Shown here: positions 52,301 through 60,800 of the stretch, piece after piece | How the letters are laid out: each line of letters opens with the position of its first letter | How positions within the stretch are numbered: position 1 is the stretch's first letter | From: Acidobacteriaceae bacterium | GTDB lineage: Bacteria > Acidobacteriota > Terriglobia > Terriglobales > Acidobacteriaceae | Reading direction: 5' to 3' | DNA: 64,000 bases | NCBI GenBank assembly: GCA_021323655.1 | Contig: JAJPKO010000047.1 | Location: forward strand, 62,001 to 126,000 | The notes under the pieces: generated by a model | The model's database searches: none | What the model saw: the letters and a program-made list of their open reading frames with translations, nothing else | What the model was told of the DNA's origin: nothing | Made by a program: the position numbers and the translations under genes

Positions 52301-52454
52301 ACTGGATGCCGTCTATCTGGAGCCCTTTCCACGTGCGCAGCGTATCGCCCGCCTGTGCGTCACTCTGCCCTCCTGCCCAGGTTGCATCAAACAACGTCAG
52401 GACCAGAAGGCCAATCCAGCAAATTCTCCACCAGGATTTGCAGCTAACGTCCAA
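49335..52454 (-). CDS. Omp85 family outer-membrane assembly protein (BamA/TamA-like) with seven POTRA repeats
   Basis: 1039 residues from a TTG at 52454 preceded by AGAGAGG. Signal peptide is WWRICWIGLLVLTLFDATWA. Seven POTRA-like repeats can be read, each with the beta-alpha-alpha-beta-beta layout and the glycine turn of the family: about 42-115, 116-197, 198-277, 278-355, 356-449, 450-533 and 534-608. A 16-strand barrel follows (609-1039) with the lid-loop motif SHRGFGIN and a C-terminal aromatic strand ending GQAF. BamA normally has five POTRA and TamA three. Heading an operon with SurA-N and TamB, it could serve as BamA or TamA; no second Omp85 is in the window. Located in the outer membrane. 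Confidence 0.92.
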   Translation of the reverse strand: MDVSCKSWWRICWIGLLVLTLFDATWAGGQSDAQAGDTLRTWKGLQIDGIQFKGIDADRLGPLVQKLAQQPHQPLDPDKVRESLRRLYETGLYKTIEVEGIRRGNAVTIIFDGTPNLFIGRITVEGVKSERLSGVLERSTRMNPGTVFSDDKLQQAELQLRQTLEENGYYAARIFASTSIDQPNSQVNVAFQIELGKQARVGDVTVQGDSGMSVEKFRKTGKLKEGSKVTRNTVSNALTRLRKNYQKNDRLEATIKLDSRDYQPPVNHLNYGFTSNRGPLVKIQVQGASLSRSKIKNLVPIYEEGTVDEDLLNEADRRIRDYFQRQSYFDAKVTHSEQQVDPRHAVITFHVSLGSKHRVDAVHVTGNKYFDSDLIRQRLSVVPANIVNRHGMYSYALAQADASSIEALYQSNGFTDVKVTPEIKDVDTAPNGQPLKTDLMTVTYRIEEGAQMRLGNYEIQGAQQIPRDQLTPLLNTQSGQPYSAANVNNDRDTILSYYLSHGFDKAQVQVTQHRSTTKPNTMDVTMDVTEGEQVFVNRVLISGLHYTRPSTVEDRVLLHPGDPLDQSALLDTQRRLYDLTLFNQVNTAVQNPGGDELRKNVLVQFTEARRWDVSYGFGFQAQTGNPQTNCKSITPQELIQLGINPSTYTCSPNGKTGVSPAFLFNVSRINLRGTDKSISLNTTYGTLEQRVQTIFSNPHLFDNPKFDAILSGGYTNAQDLTTYAASRLEASMRVTHHVNKPNTLIYLWSYRRVKVDPNSVQVAPNEIPLVSQPVRVGGPGITWLRDTRVPTPLDATRGTYNTVQDTWADSHFGSQANFNRIDATNSSYYSFGKQNKWVVARSTRIGVERSYGADKYELIPLPERLYAGGAQSHRGFGINSAGPRDSLTGYPIGGAGAFVNSTELRMPNPTLPYVGNALGFVLFHDMGNVFENSSDIWPSMFRIKQPHSYTCKDTSEADQSVPHQHSSTGGAGTCSFNDFSHALGLGVRYHTPVGPLRLDFSYNLNPPIYPIIIDYSGGPVPRIGQAPHFNFFFSIGQAF

Positions 52455-52555
52455 TCAGCCTCTCTTCACTCAGTCTTGCGGCATCGCTAAAGGCCCATTC
52501 ACAACCCGAGCACGCCATCCACTCTTATACTAATTAGGAGACGGGAAATCATCCG

Positions 52556-53581
52556 ATGCTTTTGGCGCAGTTTACCGAACGTTATTCCCGCCAGGTTCTC
52601 TACCCCGGAATTGGGGAAGAAGGCCAGGCAAAACTGGCCCGCTCGCACGTCGCTATCATCGGCTGCGGGGCCACCGGGGCGGCCGCCGCCAGTCTTCTGG
52701 CCCGCGCCGGAGTGGGCACTCTCACGCTGATAGACCGCGACTTCGTCGAGGAAAGCAACCTCCAGAGGCAGGTGCTGTTTGATGAAGCCGATGCGGCCCA
52801 GTCTCTTGCCAAAGCAGAAGCTGCCCGCCGGAAAATCTCTAGCTTTAACAGCGAAATCACCGTACATGCCCATGTCGCTGACCTGGTGCCAGGAAACATT
52901 CACAACCTGCTGTATGATGCAGCGATTGTTCTGGATGCAACCGACAATTTTGAGACGCGTTATCTGTTAAATGACTACGCGGTGGAACAGAACAAGCCGT
53001 GGATTTACGCCGCCGCCATTGGTGCTTATGCCGTCACAATGAATGTGCTTCCAGGCGAAACCGCGTGCCTCGCCTGCATCTTTCCTAAACCGCCGGGCGG
53101 CACGGTAGAGACCTGTGATACTGCAGGCATCCTGAATACTGCCGTCAATCTCGCCGCCTCCGTGGAAGCCACCGAGGCCATCAAACTCATCGTCGGCGCG
53201 CGGGAAAAAGTCCGCCGCAGCCTTCTCTCATTTGATCTCTGGACAAACGACCGCTCTGAAGTCCCCACTCAGCACCCCCGTCAGGACTGCGAAGTCTGCC
53301 AACAGCGCAATTTCGCCCATCTCCGGGGAGAGGGCCGGCCTCACATCACACTCTGCGGACGCAATTCCGTACAGATACACGAACGCCACCGCCCGGTAGA
53401 CTTTGTAGAGATGGAGCAGCGCCTTCGCCCTCACGGCACCGTGCGGCATAACAATATGCTTCTGCGGTTTGAATACAACGAGTATGTCCTCACCATCTTT
53501 GCCGACGGACGCGCAATTGTTCAGGGCACAACAGATGTGGCACAGGCCCGTAGCCTGTACGCGCGCTTCATCGGATCCTGA
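52556..53581 (+). CDS. ThiF/MoeB/HesA family E1-like adenylyltransferase
   Basis: Activates the C-terminus of a sulfur-carrier protein (ThiS, MoaD type) by adenylation. It has 341 residues. It begins with [16 protein letters not shown], the family start. The ATP/Rossmann loop is [19 protein letters not shown], followed by [15 protein letters not shown] with the catalytic Arg residues. The zinc Cys pairs are CLACIFP and CEVCQQ. The active Cys region is [11 protein letters not shown]. The C-terminal 80 residues ([17 protein letters not shown]) form an extra small domain with beta-rich character. No thiS or moaD is adjacent. The start follows GGGA at 9 bases. Divergent from the Omp85 operon. Confidence 0.92.
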   Translation: MLLAQFTERYSRQVLYPGIGEEGQAKLARSHVAIIGCGATGAAAASLLARAGVGTLTLIDRDFVEESNLQRQVLFDEADAAQSLAKAEAARRKISSFNSEITVHAHVADLVPGNIHNLLYDAAIVLDATDNFETRYLLNDYAVEQNKPWIYAAAIGAYAVTMNVLPGETACLACIFPKPPGGTVETCDTAGILNTAVNLAASVEATEAIKLIVGAREKVRRSLLSFDLWTNDRSEVPTQHPRQDCEVCQQRNFAHLRGEGRPHITLCGRNSVQIHERHRPVDFVEMEQRLRPHGTVRHNNMLLRFEYNEYVLTIFADGRAIVQGTTDVAQARSLYARFIGS

Positions 53582-53735
53582 AGGCAACCCTTGCTGTCCT
53601 GACTGGCGTCCAACTCATAGTTTCCAAACCAGATTTCCAAAAACAAGCGTCATGAATCTTGTTACGCCATCAGGAACCTGCAGTGGATTGACGGAGGCCG
53701 CAAAGTATGGAACTTTTACGACAGGCAGAGTGCGA

Positions 53736-54365
53736 ATGAACGCAGAACCTCACCATGCAAAAATAGTTCAACATATGCGCCGCAATCCCCCCATTGAAGG
53801 AGAAGCAGAAGCCATCTCCCGCGCCCAGGCCGGCGACTCAAAGGCCTTTGAGACACTGTACGCCCTGCACAAGCGGCGTGTGTATTCCTTGTGCCTGCGC
53901 ATGCTGGGCAATGTAGCCGAAGCAGAGGACCTTACACAGGAGGCCTTCCTTCAGCTCTATCGCAAGATTGGCACCTTCCGCGGTGATTCCGCCTTCTCCA
54001 CATGGCTGCACCGTCTCGCCGTCAACGTCGTGCTCATGCACCTGCGCAAAAAAGGACTGCCGCAGGTTTCTCTCGAAGAGGCCCTGGAGCCTTCGCAGGA
54101 CGATGGACCGCGCAAGGACATCGGCGAGCGGGACCTGATGCTCTCTGGCTCCATTGACCGTGTCGCCCTCGAGCGCGCCGTCGAAAATCTGCCCCCGGGA
54201 TACAGGCTCGTTTTTGTGCTGCACGATGTGGAAGGCTACGAGCATAATGAAATTGCTGAAATGCTGGATTGCTCCATTGGCAATAGCAAGTCTCAATTGC
54301 ACAAAGCGCGAATGAAATTGCGCGACCTTCTCCGCTCCGGCGAACGCAAGGAGTCGTTGGTATGA
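53736..54365 (+). CDS. ECF-type RNA polymerase sigma factor
   Basis: From ATG 53736 ([19 protein letters not shown]) it has 209 residues; ATG 53652 or 53775 cannot be excluded. Sigma-2 region contains [20 protein letters not shown], with [20 protein letters not shown] (2.2/2.3) and [20 protein letters not shown]. Sigma-4 is [36 protein letters not shown], with the helix-turn-helix [21 protein letters not shown]. It is of the ECF class that pairs with a zinc-finger anti-sigma factor. The stop overlaps an ATG of the downstream anti-sigma frame (54362, ATGA). Since that partner is disrupted, the factor may be poorly restrained. Confidence 0.93.
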   Translation: MNAEPHHAKIVQHMRRNPPIEGEAEAISRAQAGDSKAFETLYALHKRRVYSLCLRMLGNVAEAEDLTQEAFLQLYRKIGTFRGDSAFSTWLHRLAVNVVLMHLRKKGLPQVSLEEALEPSQDDGPRKDIGERDLMLSGSIDRVALERAVENLPPGYRLVFVLHDVEGYEHNEIAEMLDCSIGNSKSQLHKARMKLRDLLRSGERKESLV

Positions 54366-54397
54366 GCAGCCGCAATCATCAGCAAGACAAGGAAACC

Positions 54398-54648
54398 ATG
54401 AACTGCGCGGAATTTCAGGCGAAACTACCCGAGCTGTTTGAATCGGGTGTAGATGTAAGTAACGATCCGCACGTGAAAGCTGCGAAAACTGCGCTGCCCT
54501 GGTGCGCGACCTTGAATATATCGCATCCCAGGCAAAGCTCCTGCTTCCCATCCATGACCCGAGTCCAAAGGTATGGGAAAATATTCAGTCTGCTATTCGC
54601 GGGAATGACGGCCCGAAAGAGCCAGTCGGCGCAGCAAAAAGACTCTGA
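54398..54648 (+). pseudogene. Zinc-finger anti-sigma factor gene with a frameshift
   Basis: ATG 54398, preceded by AAGGA, starts MNCAEFQAKLPELF, then ESGVDVSNDPH, the typical anti-sigma (ZAS) opening. At about 54473 the frame must change by one base for the family sequence to continue: ESCENCAALVRDLEY, IASQAKLLLPIHDPS, then PKVWENIQSAIRGNDGPKE, ending at TGA 54646. If one base were restored after CAC-GT, the motif would read H-x3-C-x2-C (HVESCENC), the exact ZAS zinc signature. As read, the upstream frame runs on as unrelated residues. Mutation or sequencing error cannot be told apart here. It has no transmembrane helix. Confidence 0.7.
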
Positions 54649-54670
54649 CCCACCAGACGTGCGTCTTTGT

Positions 54671-55912
54671 TCACTGCGTTTTGGCTGCCTTTGCTGAACG
54701 CAGTGCGATACCTCCCAGGATTGCCACAGCTGCCACCAGAGCTACCCACAGCAGCGCAGGGTGCTTTTCTGTGAATGGGCGCGTGTCCGGGCGCGGCTCA
54801 TATTTCTGGTTTTCTTCTTCCGGTCCCAGCGTCGCCTCTGCGGGGTTTTTGTCCGGCTGAAAAAGCCGGGCGTAATCATACTGCGGAGGGCTCAGCGCCG
54901 CATCGCCATAATAGACCGTGTAACTCGCCCCCGGTTCAGCGTCAAAGCATATCCCCTGCTTTTGCATCTCAAGCCGAACTGTATTCAGCGCCAGCGGAAG
55001 GTCATCGCCATTTTCAATCCTCACCGTCCATCGGGAAGTGAATTTTTCGCCTGCATTACCCACATCTATGGCAAGGCGCTCATCATCAATTCGACGGCCC
55101 GCCCGCAAAATATGGACACGCCGAATTTCGCCCGAATAGATCGCGGCAGGATTCGCCTTCTTCTCCTGCTCCGGCACAACCTCGATGCTCACATAGCGGC
55201 TGAAGTTGGCCACACCCTCCGCCGGCACGAACTCCACTCTGTCTACAGGAACATGAGGCGGAACTGAAAATTCGATCACCGTGTCGCGGTCCTGCTGCTT
55301 CATCTGTTTTGATTCAGCGACCATCGCATACGCGGCACCCTGCAATGCCTCCCGCTCAATCGAGAGGCCGGACACATCCGCTGGCTTGACTGGAGCACTG
55401 ATGCGAAAGTGCAGAAAACGAAAATCAGAAACCGGCAGATGCAACACCATGCTGCGGCCCAGCTTTTGCCCCGTGAGATCAAAAATTGTGTAGGAACCGA
55501 GGTCCGTTCCATCAGAAGCCTGCTGCGTCTGGCTCCCTGTTACATTCACAGTTGCGATAAAGTCCTTGCGCGAGACCTCAAGCTGGAGCGCGCTGTAGCT
55601 TTGCTGCGGCATTTCTGCGTCAAACACAATCTCGCCACTCCGGTTGATGCCCAGGTTCAATACCTCAAGACTTGCATGCTCCGCCAGCCCCTGCGCATAA
55701 ACGCGCAGAGCATAAGGAATCTCCTGGCCATCACGGTAGAGGCGCAAGTCGGCCAAACCAGGAGCAGCATGCGCAAAGGCCGTCACATCCAAAGCCGCGC
55801 AAGTCTGCTTTTGCCCGGACACGGGGCCGCCGTTTACCGGACGCATGTAACGGAGAAAGCGCTGCTCTGGCTGCACAAACAGCAGCAGCAGCGCCAGCAA
55901 ACGGGCGCTCAT
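54671..55912 (-). CDS. DUF3999 family exported membrane protein
   Basis: 413 residues. Signal peptide-like start MSARLLALLLLFVQ, a long beta-rich exported part (about 20-370), and one C-terminal hydrophobic helix (LLWVALVAAVAILGGIALR) with a short cytoplasmic tail. Characteristic segments are YMRPVNGGPVSGQKQTCAALD, then AALQLEVSRKDFIATVNV-type strands and FRFLHFRIS. DUF3999 proteins are typically encoded next to DUF2339, as here, where the start overlaps the DUF2339 stop by 4 bases (ATGA). The function is unknown; a membrane complex of the two is the obvious inference. Confidence 0.85.
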   Translation of the reverse strand: MSARLLALLLLFVQPEQRFLRYMRPVNGGPVSGQKQTCAALDVTAFAHAAPGLADLRLYRDGQEIPYALRVYAQGLAEHASLEVLNLGINRSGEIVFDAEMPQQSYSALQLEVSRKDFIATVNVTGSQTQQASDGTDLGSYTIFDLTGQKLGRSMVLHLPVSDFRFLHFRISAPVKPADVSGLSIEREALQGAAYAMVAESKQMKQQDRDTVIEFSVPPHVPVDRVEFVPAEGVANFSRYVSIEVVPEQEKKANPAAIYSGEIRRVHILRAGRRIDDERLAIDVGNAGEKFTSRWTVRIENGDDLPLALNTVRLEMQKQGICFDAEPGASYTVYYGDAALSPPQYDYARLFQPDKNPAEATLGPEEENQKYEPRPDTRPFTEKHPALLWVALVAAVAILGGIALRSAKAAKTQ

Positions 55913-57741
55913 TCTTTCGCCTCTCCATGCCTGCGCAGGTTCAGCCAGTCACGCTGATACGCAAAACTAACTGCGAGCAGCAGCGCTCCCAGCCCCAGAA
56001 AGCTGAGGATGCGATATCCCTGGCTCAACTGGCTCGTGTCCACCAGAAACACCTTGCCAATGCTTCCGGCAATCAACGCCAGCGCCTGCCACCGCAGAAA
56101 GGCTGACTTCCTCCAGAATCCGCTGGCGAGCAGCACCGCTCCAAACAGCATCGTCCACGCCGAGTAGGTAAATTGCGCATACATTCCGTGCTGATGAAAA
56201 TCCCTCCACCCCTGGCCGCCTGGGACCTGGTTCCACCAGTAGGAGTGAATTTCCAGGCAAACCGCAATCATAATCAGCACATTCATAACAATCACCGCGC
56301 CAGCCGCAATCCCGCTCCAGGGCACACTCTCTGCCTGCTTCTCCGGCACAGCCTTGGCAGCAATCCATGCAGAAAAAGCGAAGGCCGCAATACCCACAAG
56401 ATAGGTGGCAAACCGCGCATTGAAAATAACAGTTGTGGACGCAGAAGTATTCAGCCCAATTAGCGAGCAGAGACCGAGCGCCAGTGCCCCCAGCGACAAC
56501 ACTCGCAGCAGCAACAATCCCAGCCTGCGCGACAGCCACAGCAGCACGACTCCTTCGCCCAGCCACCCTATCGTGATCCAGCGGCCATGCGCTTCCATTG
56601 GAATCGCAATGGTCAGGAAAATGACTGCAATCGCCAGGTGCAGCGACGACAGCACAACAGGCTTTGCCGTTGCTTCGGTCCTTGCAGGAAGCTTCAGCAG
56701 CAGCAAATAAAACGCCGCAAAAAAGACCGCCGTCCACGGCTGCGCCCAGCGGCGGCCAGCCACATCCAGCAGCAGGTAAAACTCAAGAAACCCAAGCGCT
56801 GCATTCGCCAGCGGCAACAACACCAGAACAATATTGTCACGGGTTGAAAGATGCGTCGCATTTGTCGCCTGCATACCGCGCAGCAGTTTCGGAGCTACCG
56901 CAAACAGCAGAAAAAATGCTGCTGTAAAAAATGCAGTAATCGCGAATTGCGAATCACTATAAAAACGGACGGACCACGCCACAAAACAAAATACTGTGCC
57001 TACAAAGGCCCCCAGCAGCAGGCGCGACCACGGACGCAGTGCAACCAGCACCAACACCGCAATGTCCAGCAGTAACAAATAGCTGAAGAGCACCATCTCG
57101 TGGTTCTCTCCCGTAGAAAGAAGCAGCGGAGTACCAAAGCCGCCCACAATGGCATACAGCGCCAGAAGTTCAGCACCCTGCACCCAGCACATGAAGCCGT
57201 TCCACGCTGTCACCAGCACCATGCCTGCAAATGCCACGCCGGAAGAAATCAGATGGTAAAGCTCATACGCTGCCCAAAGATCCAGGTACAGAATGCCGCT
57301 GCCAATCGCTTTCAATGAATAGGAAAAAGCCGGATAGCCCTTGCTGCGGAAACGCTCAGACCAGACAATAGCTCCGACCCCGGCAATCAACCCAATCAGA
57401 ATGCGCCCGAGCGGCCCAATCCAGTGATTATCAATGGCAAATTTCAGAAACCACGCCATCCCAATCAGAACAGCGAGAATCCCAATGCGATTGAACCATT
57501 GCGAGCCAATGCGGCTTTCCAGCGAACCGTCCATAAGCCTGGCGTTGCGCACAGGTTCTGCCACAGCAAAGGAAGGCTCACTCACCGTTTCCGTCTGCTC
57601 CGGGAGCGCCCCTGCCTGTACCTCGGCCACTGGAGCAGGTTTCACTTCCGCTGTCTGCTGTCCTACAACCTGTTCCAGACGCCATACACGTGCCGTTAAT
57701 TCCTGTACCTGCCGGCTCAGAGCTTCAAGTTCATCAGCCAT
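55909..57741 (-). CDS. DUF2339 multi-spanning membrane protein
   Basis: From ATG 57741 (MADELEALSRQVQELTARVWRLEQVV) it has 610 residues. An upstream start at 57801 would overlap the receptor terminator and is rejected. The N-terminal coiled coil (1-40) is followed by a Pro/Glu-rich linker, then about 17 hydrophobic segments from residue 90. DUF2339 hallmarks are LESRIGSQWFNRIGILAVLIGMAWFLKFA and KGYPAFSYSLKAIGSGILYLDLWAAYELY. It is co-expressed with DUF3999 through an ATGA overlap. The pair occurs in many Gram-negatives. Function is unknown; an envelope role is inferred only from topology. Confidence 0.9.
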   Translation of the reverse strand: MADELEALSRQVQELTARVWRLEQVVGQQTAEVKPAPVAEVQAGALPEQTETVSEPSFAVAEPVRNARLMDGSLESRIGSQWFNRIGILAVLIGMAWFLKFAIDNHWIGPLGRILIGLIAGVGAIVWSERFRSKGYPAFSYSLKAIGSGILYLDLWAAYELYHLISSGVAFAGMVLVTAWNGFMCWVQGAELLALYAIVGGFGTPLLLSTGENHEMVLFSYLLLLDIAVLVLVALRPWSRLLLGAFVGTVFCFVAWSVRFYSDSQFAITAFFTAAFFLLFAVAPKLLRGMQATNATHLSTRDNIVLVLLPLANAALGFLEFYLLLDVAGRRWAQPWTAVFFAAFYLLLLKLPARTEATAKPVVLSSLHLAIAVIFLTIAIPMEAHGRWITIGWLGEGVVLLWLSRRLGLLLLRVLSLGALALGLCSLIGLNTSASTTVIFNARFATYLVGIAAFAFSAWIAAKAVPEKQAESVPWSGIAAGAVIVMNVLIMIAVCLEIHSYWWNQVPGGQGWRDFHQHGMYAQFTYSAWTMLFGAVLLASGFWRKSAFLRWQALALIAGSIGKVFLVDTSQLSQGYRILSFLGLGALLLAVSFAYQRDWLNLRRHGEAKE

Positions 57742-57760
57742 CCCGTTCAATGTATCGCAT

Positions 57761-57794
57761 GAAACGAAAACAGGGGCCAAAAATTCGGCCCCTG
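57761..57794 (-). terminator. Rho-independent terminator of the TonB-dependent receptor gene
   Basis: CAGGGGCC and GGCCCCTG (57771-57778 and 57787-57794) form a perfect 8-bp stem around 8 bases. In the minus direction it is followed by TTTTCGTTTC. It lies 19 bp after the receptor stop and 20 bp before the DUF2339 start, so the two units are separate. Confidence 0.85.
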
Positions 57795-57812
57795 TCTCCA
57801 CACCAAGTCTAA

Positions 57813-60800
57813 TTAGTAGGTAAGTTTCAATCCGAACTGGATGATGCGCGGCTGGAAGGTGCTGGTCACCTGGCCACCCGTGCTCGGAGTACCGCCATGG
57901 ATTGCGCCCACAGGAACAGTCGCTCCCGGCGCGAACGTACCTGAGACGGTACCCAGCGTACCGCCCAGACCACTGCTGGGCAGGTAATAGTTCGTGTGGT
58001 TGAAGATGTTGTAGAACTCTGACCGAAACTCCAGCTTCATGCCTTCAATCGGCAGGCTGAATGTCTTGTTCGCCGCCAGGTCGGTCTGGTAAAACGCCGG
58101 GGTCCTTCCTGGATTTCTGGAAGAATTTCCAAAAGGGCTCAACAGGTTTCCAGCCGCGTCCTTTGTGGGTGGCAGCACAAATGCCGCATAGTTCACATAC
58201 TGCACGTATCCAGTACCCGGCAGCCTTGATTTCTTGACCAGCGGCTGGCCCGGCACACGGTTCGGGCGATAAAGGTTCGCGCCGCGATAGCTGGCCGTGA
58301 TCTGCTGCGAAACCTGGTTCGACGAGCTCGGCGAGTACGTAATGTTAAACGGAGTGCCCGCCTGCATCGTATTGATCCCGCTGATCTGCCATCCACCGAG
58401 AACAGCATTCACAAAGCCGTTCGCATCAGACAAAAACGCACGGCCGCGCCCGAAGGGCAGTTCGTAAACCAGGCTGGTAATGTTCGCAATCGGCAGGTTG
58501 TAGTCCGACTGTGAATAATCCGCGCTGAGGTGCGTTCCATCCTGTGGAGATGGCGTATTGCCTTCGAGTGAGGCGCTGGCGTTGTCCAGCGAATGCTCCG
58601 AGGTAAATGAATTCAGCAGCGTCAATCCTCCGGTAAAGCGCTGCTCATAGCGCGATTGCAGCGAATCAAAGTGCGAATAGAAAGCGTTCAACGCTTCGGT
58701 AATATCCGAAGGCCAGTTCGCAAATGGTCGCGTCGTAAAGTTGGTGGAAGGAATTTTCTGATTGGCATTCAGGAAACCCTGTAGCTTTACGCCATGGTTC
58801 CCAACGTAAGCCACGTCAAAAACGATGTTCTTTGCAAGTTGCCGTTGCACGCTCACAAAGTAGCTCTCAACGTAGCTGTCGCTGGTATTTTTCGGGATCC
58901 ACGTAATATTGTCAGTCGCCGCATTGAACACCATCAAAGACGAGGGAAAGCCCTGATCAATCGTCACAAAGCACGAAGTGGCAGGTGCGCCAGCCGGGCA
59001 ATGCGTTGCGCTCGAAGGCTTCACCGCCTGCGATCCAACAGCGGCAAACTGCGCCTGCGGCGCATTGATGCCCAGGATGTCTCCAGACCCCGCGCGCGTG
59101 TAGTGAACAAAGCTCACGCCAAAACCACCATGTACCACCGTCTTTGCATCGGGCGACCAGGCAAAACCAATGCGTGGCCCAAAGTCGTTCAGATCAGGAT
59201 TCACCAGCGTGCTGCCATACACTCCACCCGCTTTCACCGGAGTAATCCCATTGCCGGCAACCGCGTTCGGATTGATCGTAAGCACAGTCTGCGAAACCGG
59301 ATCGAAGTTGGAAATATAGTTGTGCTGTTCTGAGTAGGGCGCGCCATATTCCCAACGCAACCCATAATTCAGCGTAAGCTGCGGCGTAATCTTCCAGTCG
59401 TCCTGCGCATACACGTTGTCCATCGTCGTGCGCAGGTGCGCTACAAAATAATTGGCCAGCGCATAAGAAGACGGCGTCCCAAAAAGGAAATCGGCCCAGT
59501 AATTGTCGGCAACTGGAGGGCCGGAGCCGGTGTTTGTGTAGTCTGACGTGAAGCCGAATGCGCCATACAGCGGATTGTTGTCATTCACCGCCATCCAGAT
59601 GTGCTCATATTCGTAGCCGAACTTCATCGAGTGCTTGCCTTTCACCCATGTGAAGTTGACCTTTGGATCAAGCAGCGCCGGGTTCTGCCACTGCGGATTC
59701 GTGCTCTGGCGTCCGAACGCGCTGAAATTCGTAATGCTGGTCGAAGGCAGTCCGCCAGCCACCACAGGGTTGGAAGGCAGACCGGGAATGGTGATGGAGT
59801 GGTCCCCGATTGAAAGCGTGTACTTCCCTGCTTTTGTGCGCGAAACTCCCAACCGTGCCTCCAGCACTTTGTTCGAGCCAAAAAGATGTGTATATCCAAG
59901 CGCAACCTGCTGGTCCAGAATCCGGATCGTTCCGTTCGTCTGCCCGTCCAGAGGCAGCGGCAATGCAGGATAATTCACGCCCGTCTCTTTCCTGTCGCTG
60001 ATACGCAAAAACCAGGAACTCGATGCGCTCTGCTGCCAGTCCAGGCGAAGGTCGCCTTTGTCGGAATTGTCCGTAAATGGCACCAGACGGGAATAATCGT
60101 TCGACGCTACACCGGTGGACGGAGATCCCGCGACTGGCAGAGGAATCTGCCGGAAAAACTTGACCACCTGCAATGAGATCGGATTAAAGTCGCTGTCTGG
60201 AATCTGCTGGCCTTTACCGTAGATTTTTCCTGTAATCGGATTCTTCACCGGAACCACCAGAATTCCGTTCAGCTCATTCTGCGTAGGCAGTGTAAATGCG
60301 CCGAGAGGCTTCAGCGTCTGGCGAAAGCCCTCATAGTCCAGGAAAAAGAAGAGCCGGTTCCACAGAATAGGCCCGCCAAAATTCATTCCGAACTGGTTGC
60401 GGTTAAATGTGGGCTTCTGGAACGGCACCGGTCCCAGCGTCCCCGTCAGTGTGGGCTTAAAAAATCCAGCCGCATTCAGGTCCGTATTACGAATGAACTC
60501 ATACAGCATGGCATGAAAATTGTTCGTGCCCGACTGCGATGCCACATTGATGGTCGCTCCGGAAGAACGCCCATATTCCGCATTTTCGTTGTTCGTAACA
60601 ATCTGCCACTGCGAAACCGAGTCTGGCGGAATCGCGATGATCTGGTTATCAAATCCCTGATTGCTTTCGCCGTAAGCATTGTTGTCCAGGCCATCCAGCA
60701 AAAAGTTATTGAAAACACTGCGCTGTCCGTTGATGTTATAAGATCCGGCGCGCGTCAGGCTGTTCACAGAACTGGTGAGCGCCGCAGTCGGTGCCTGTCG

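Noticed and set aside
50916-52490. Two long plus-strand open frames across the Omp85 gene
   Set aside because: They mirror the codon pattern of the minus-strand gene and have no recognisable features or ribosome sites.
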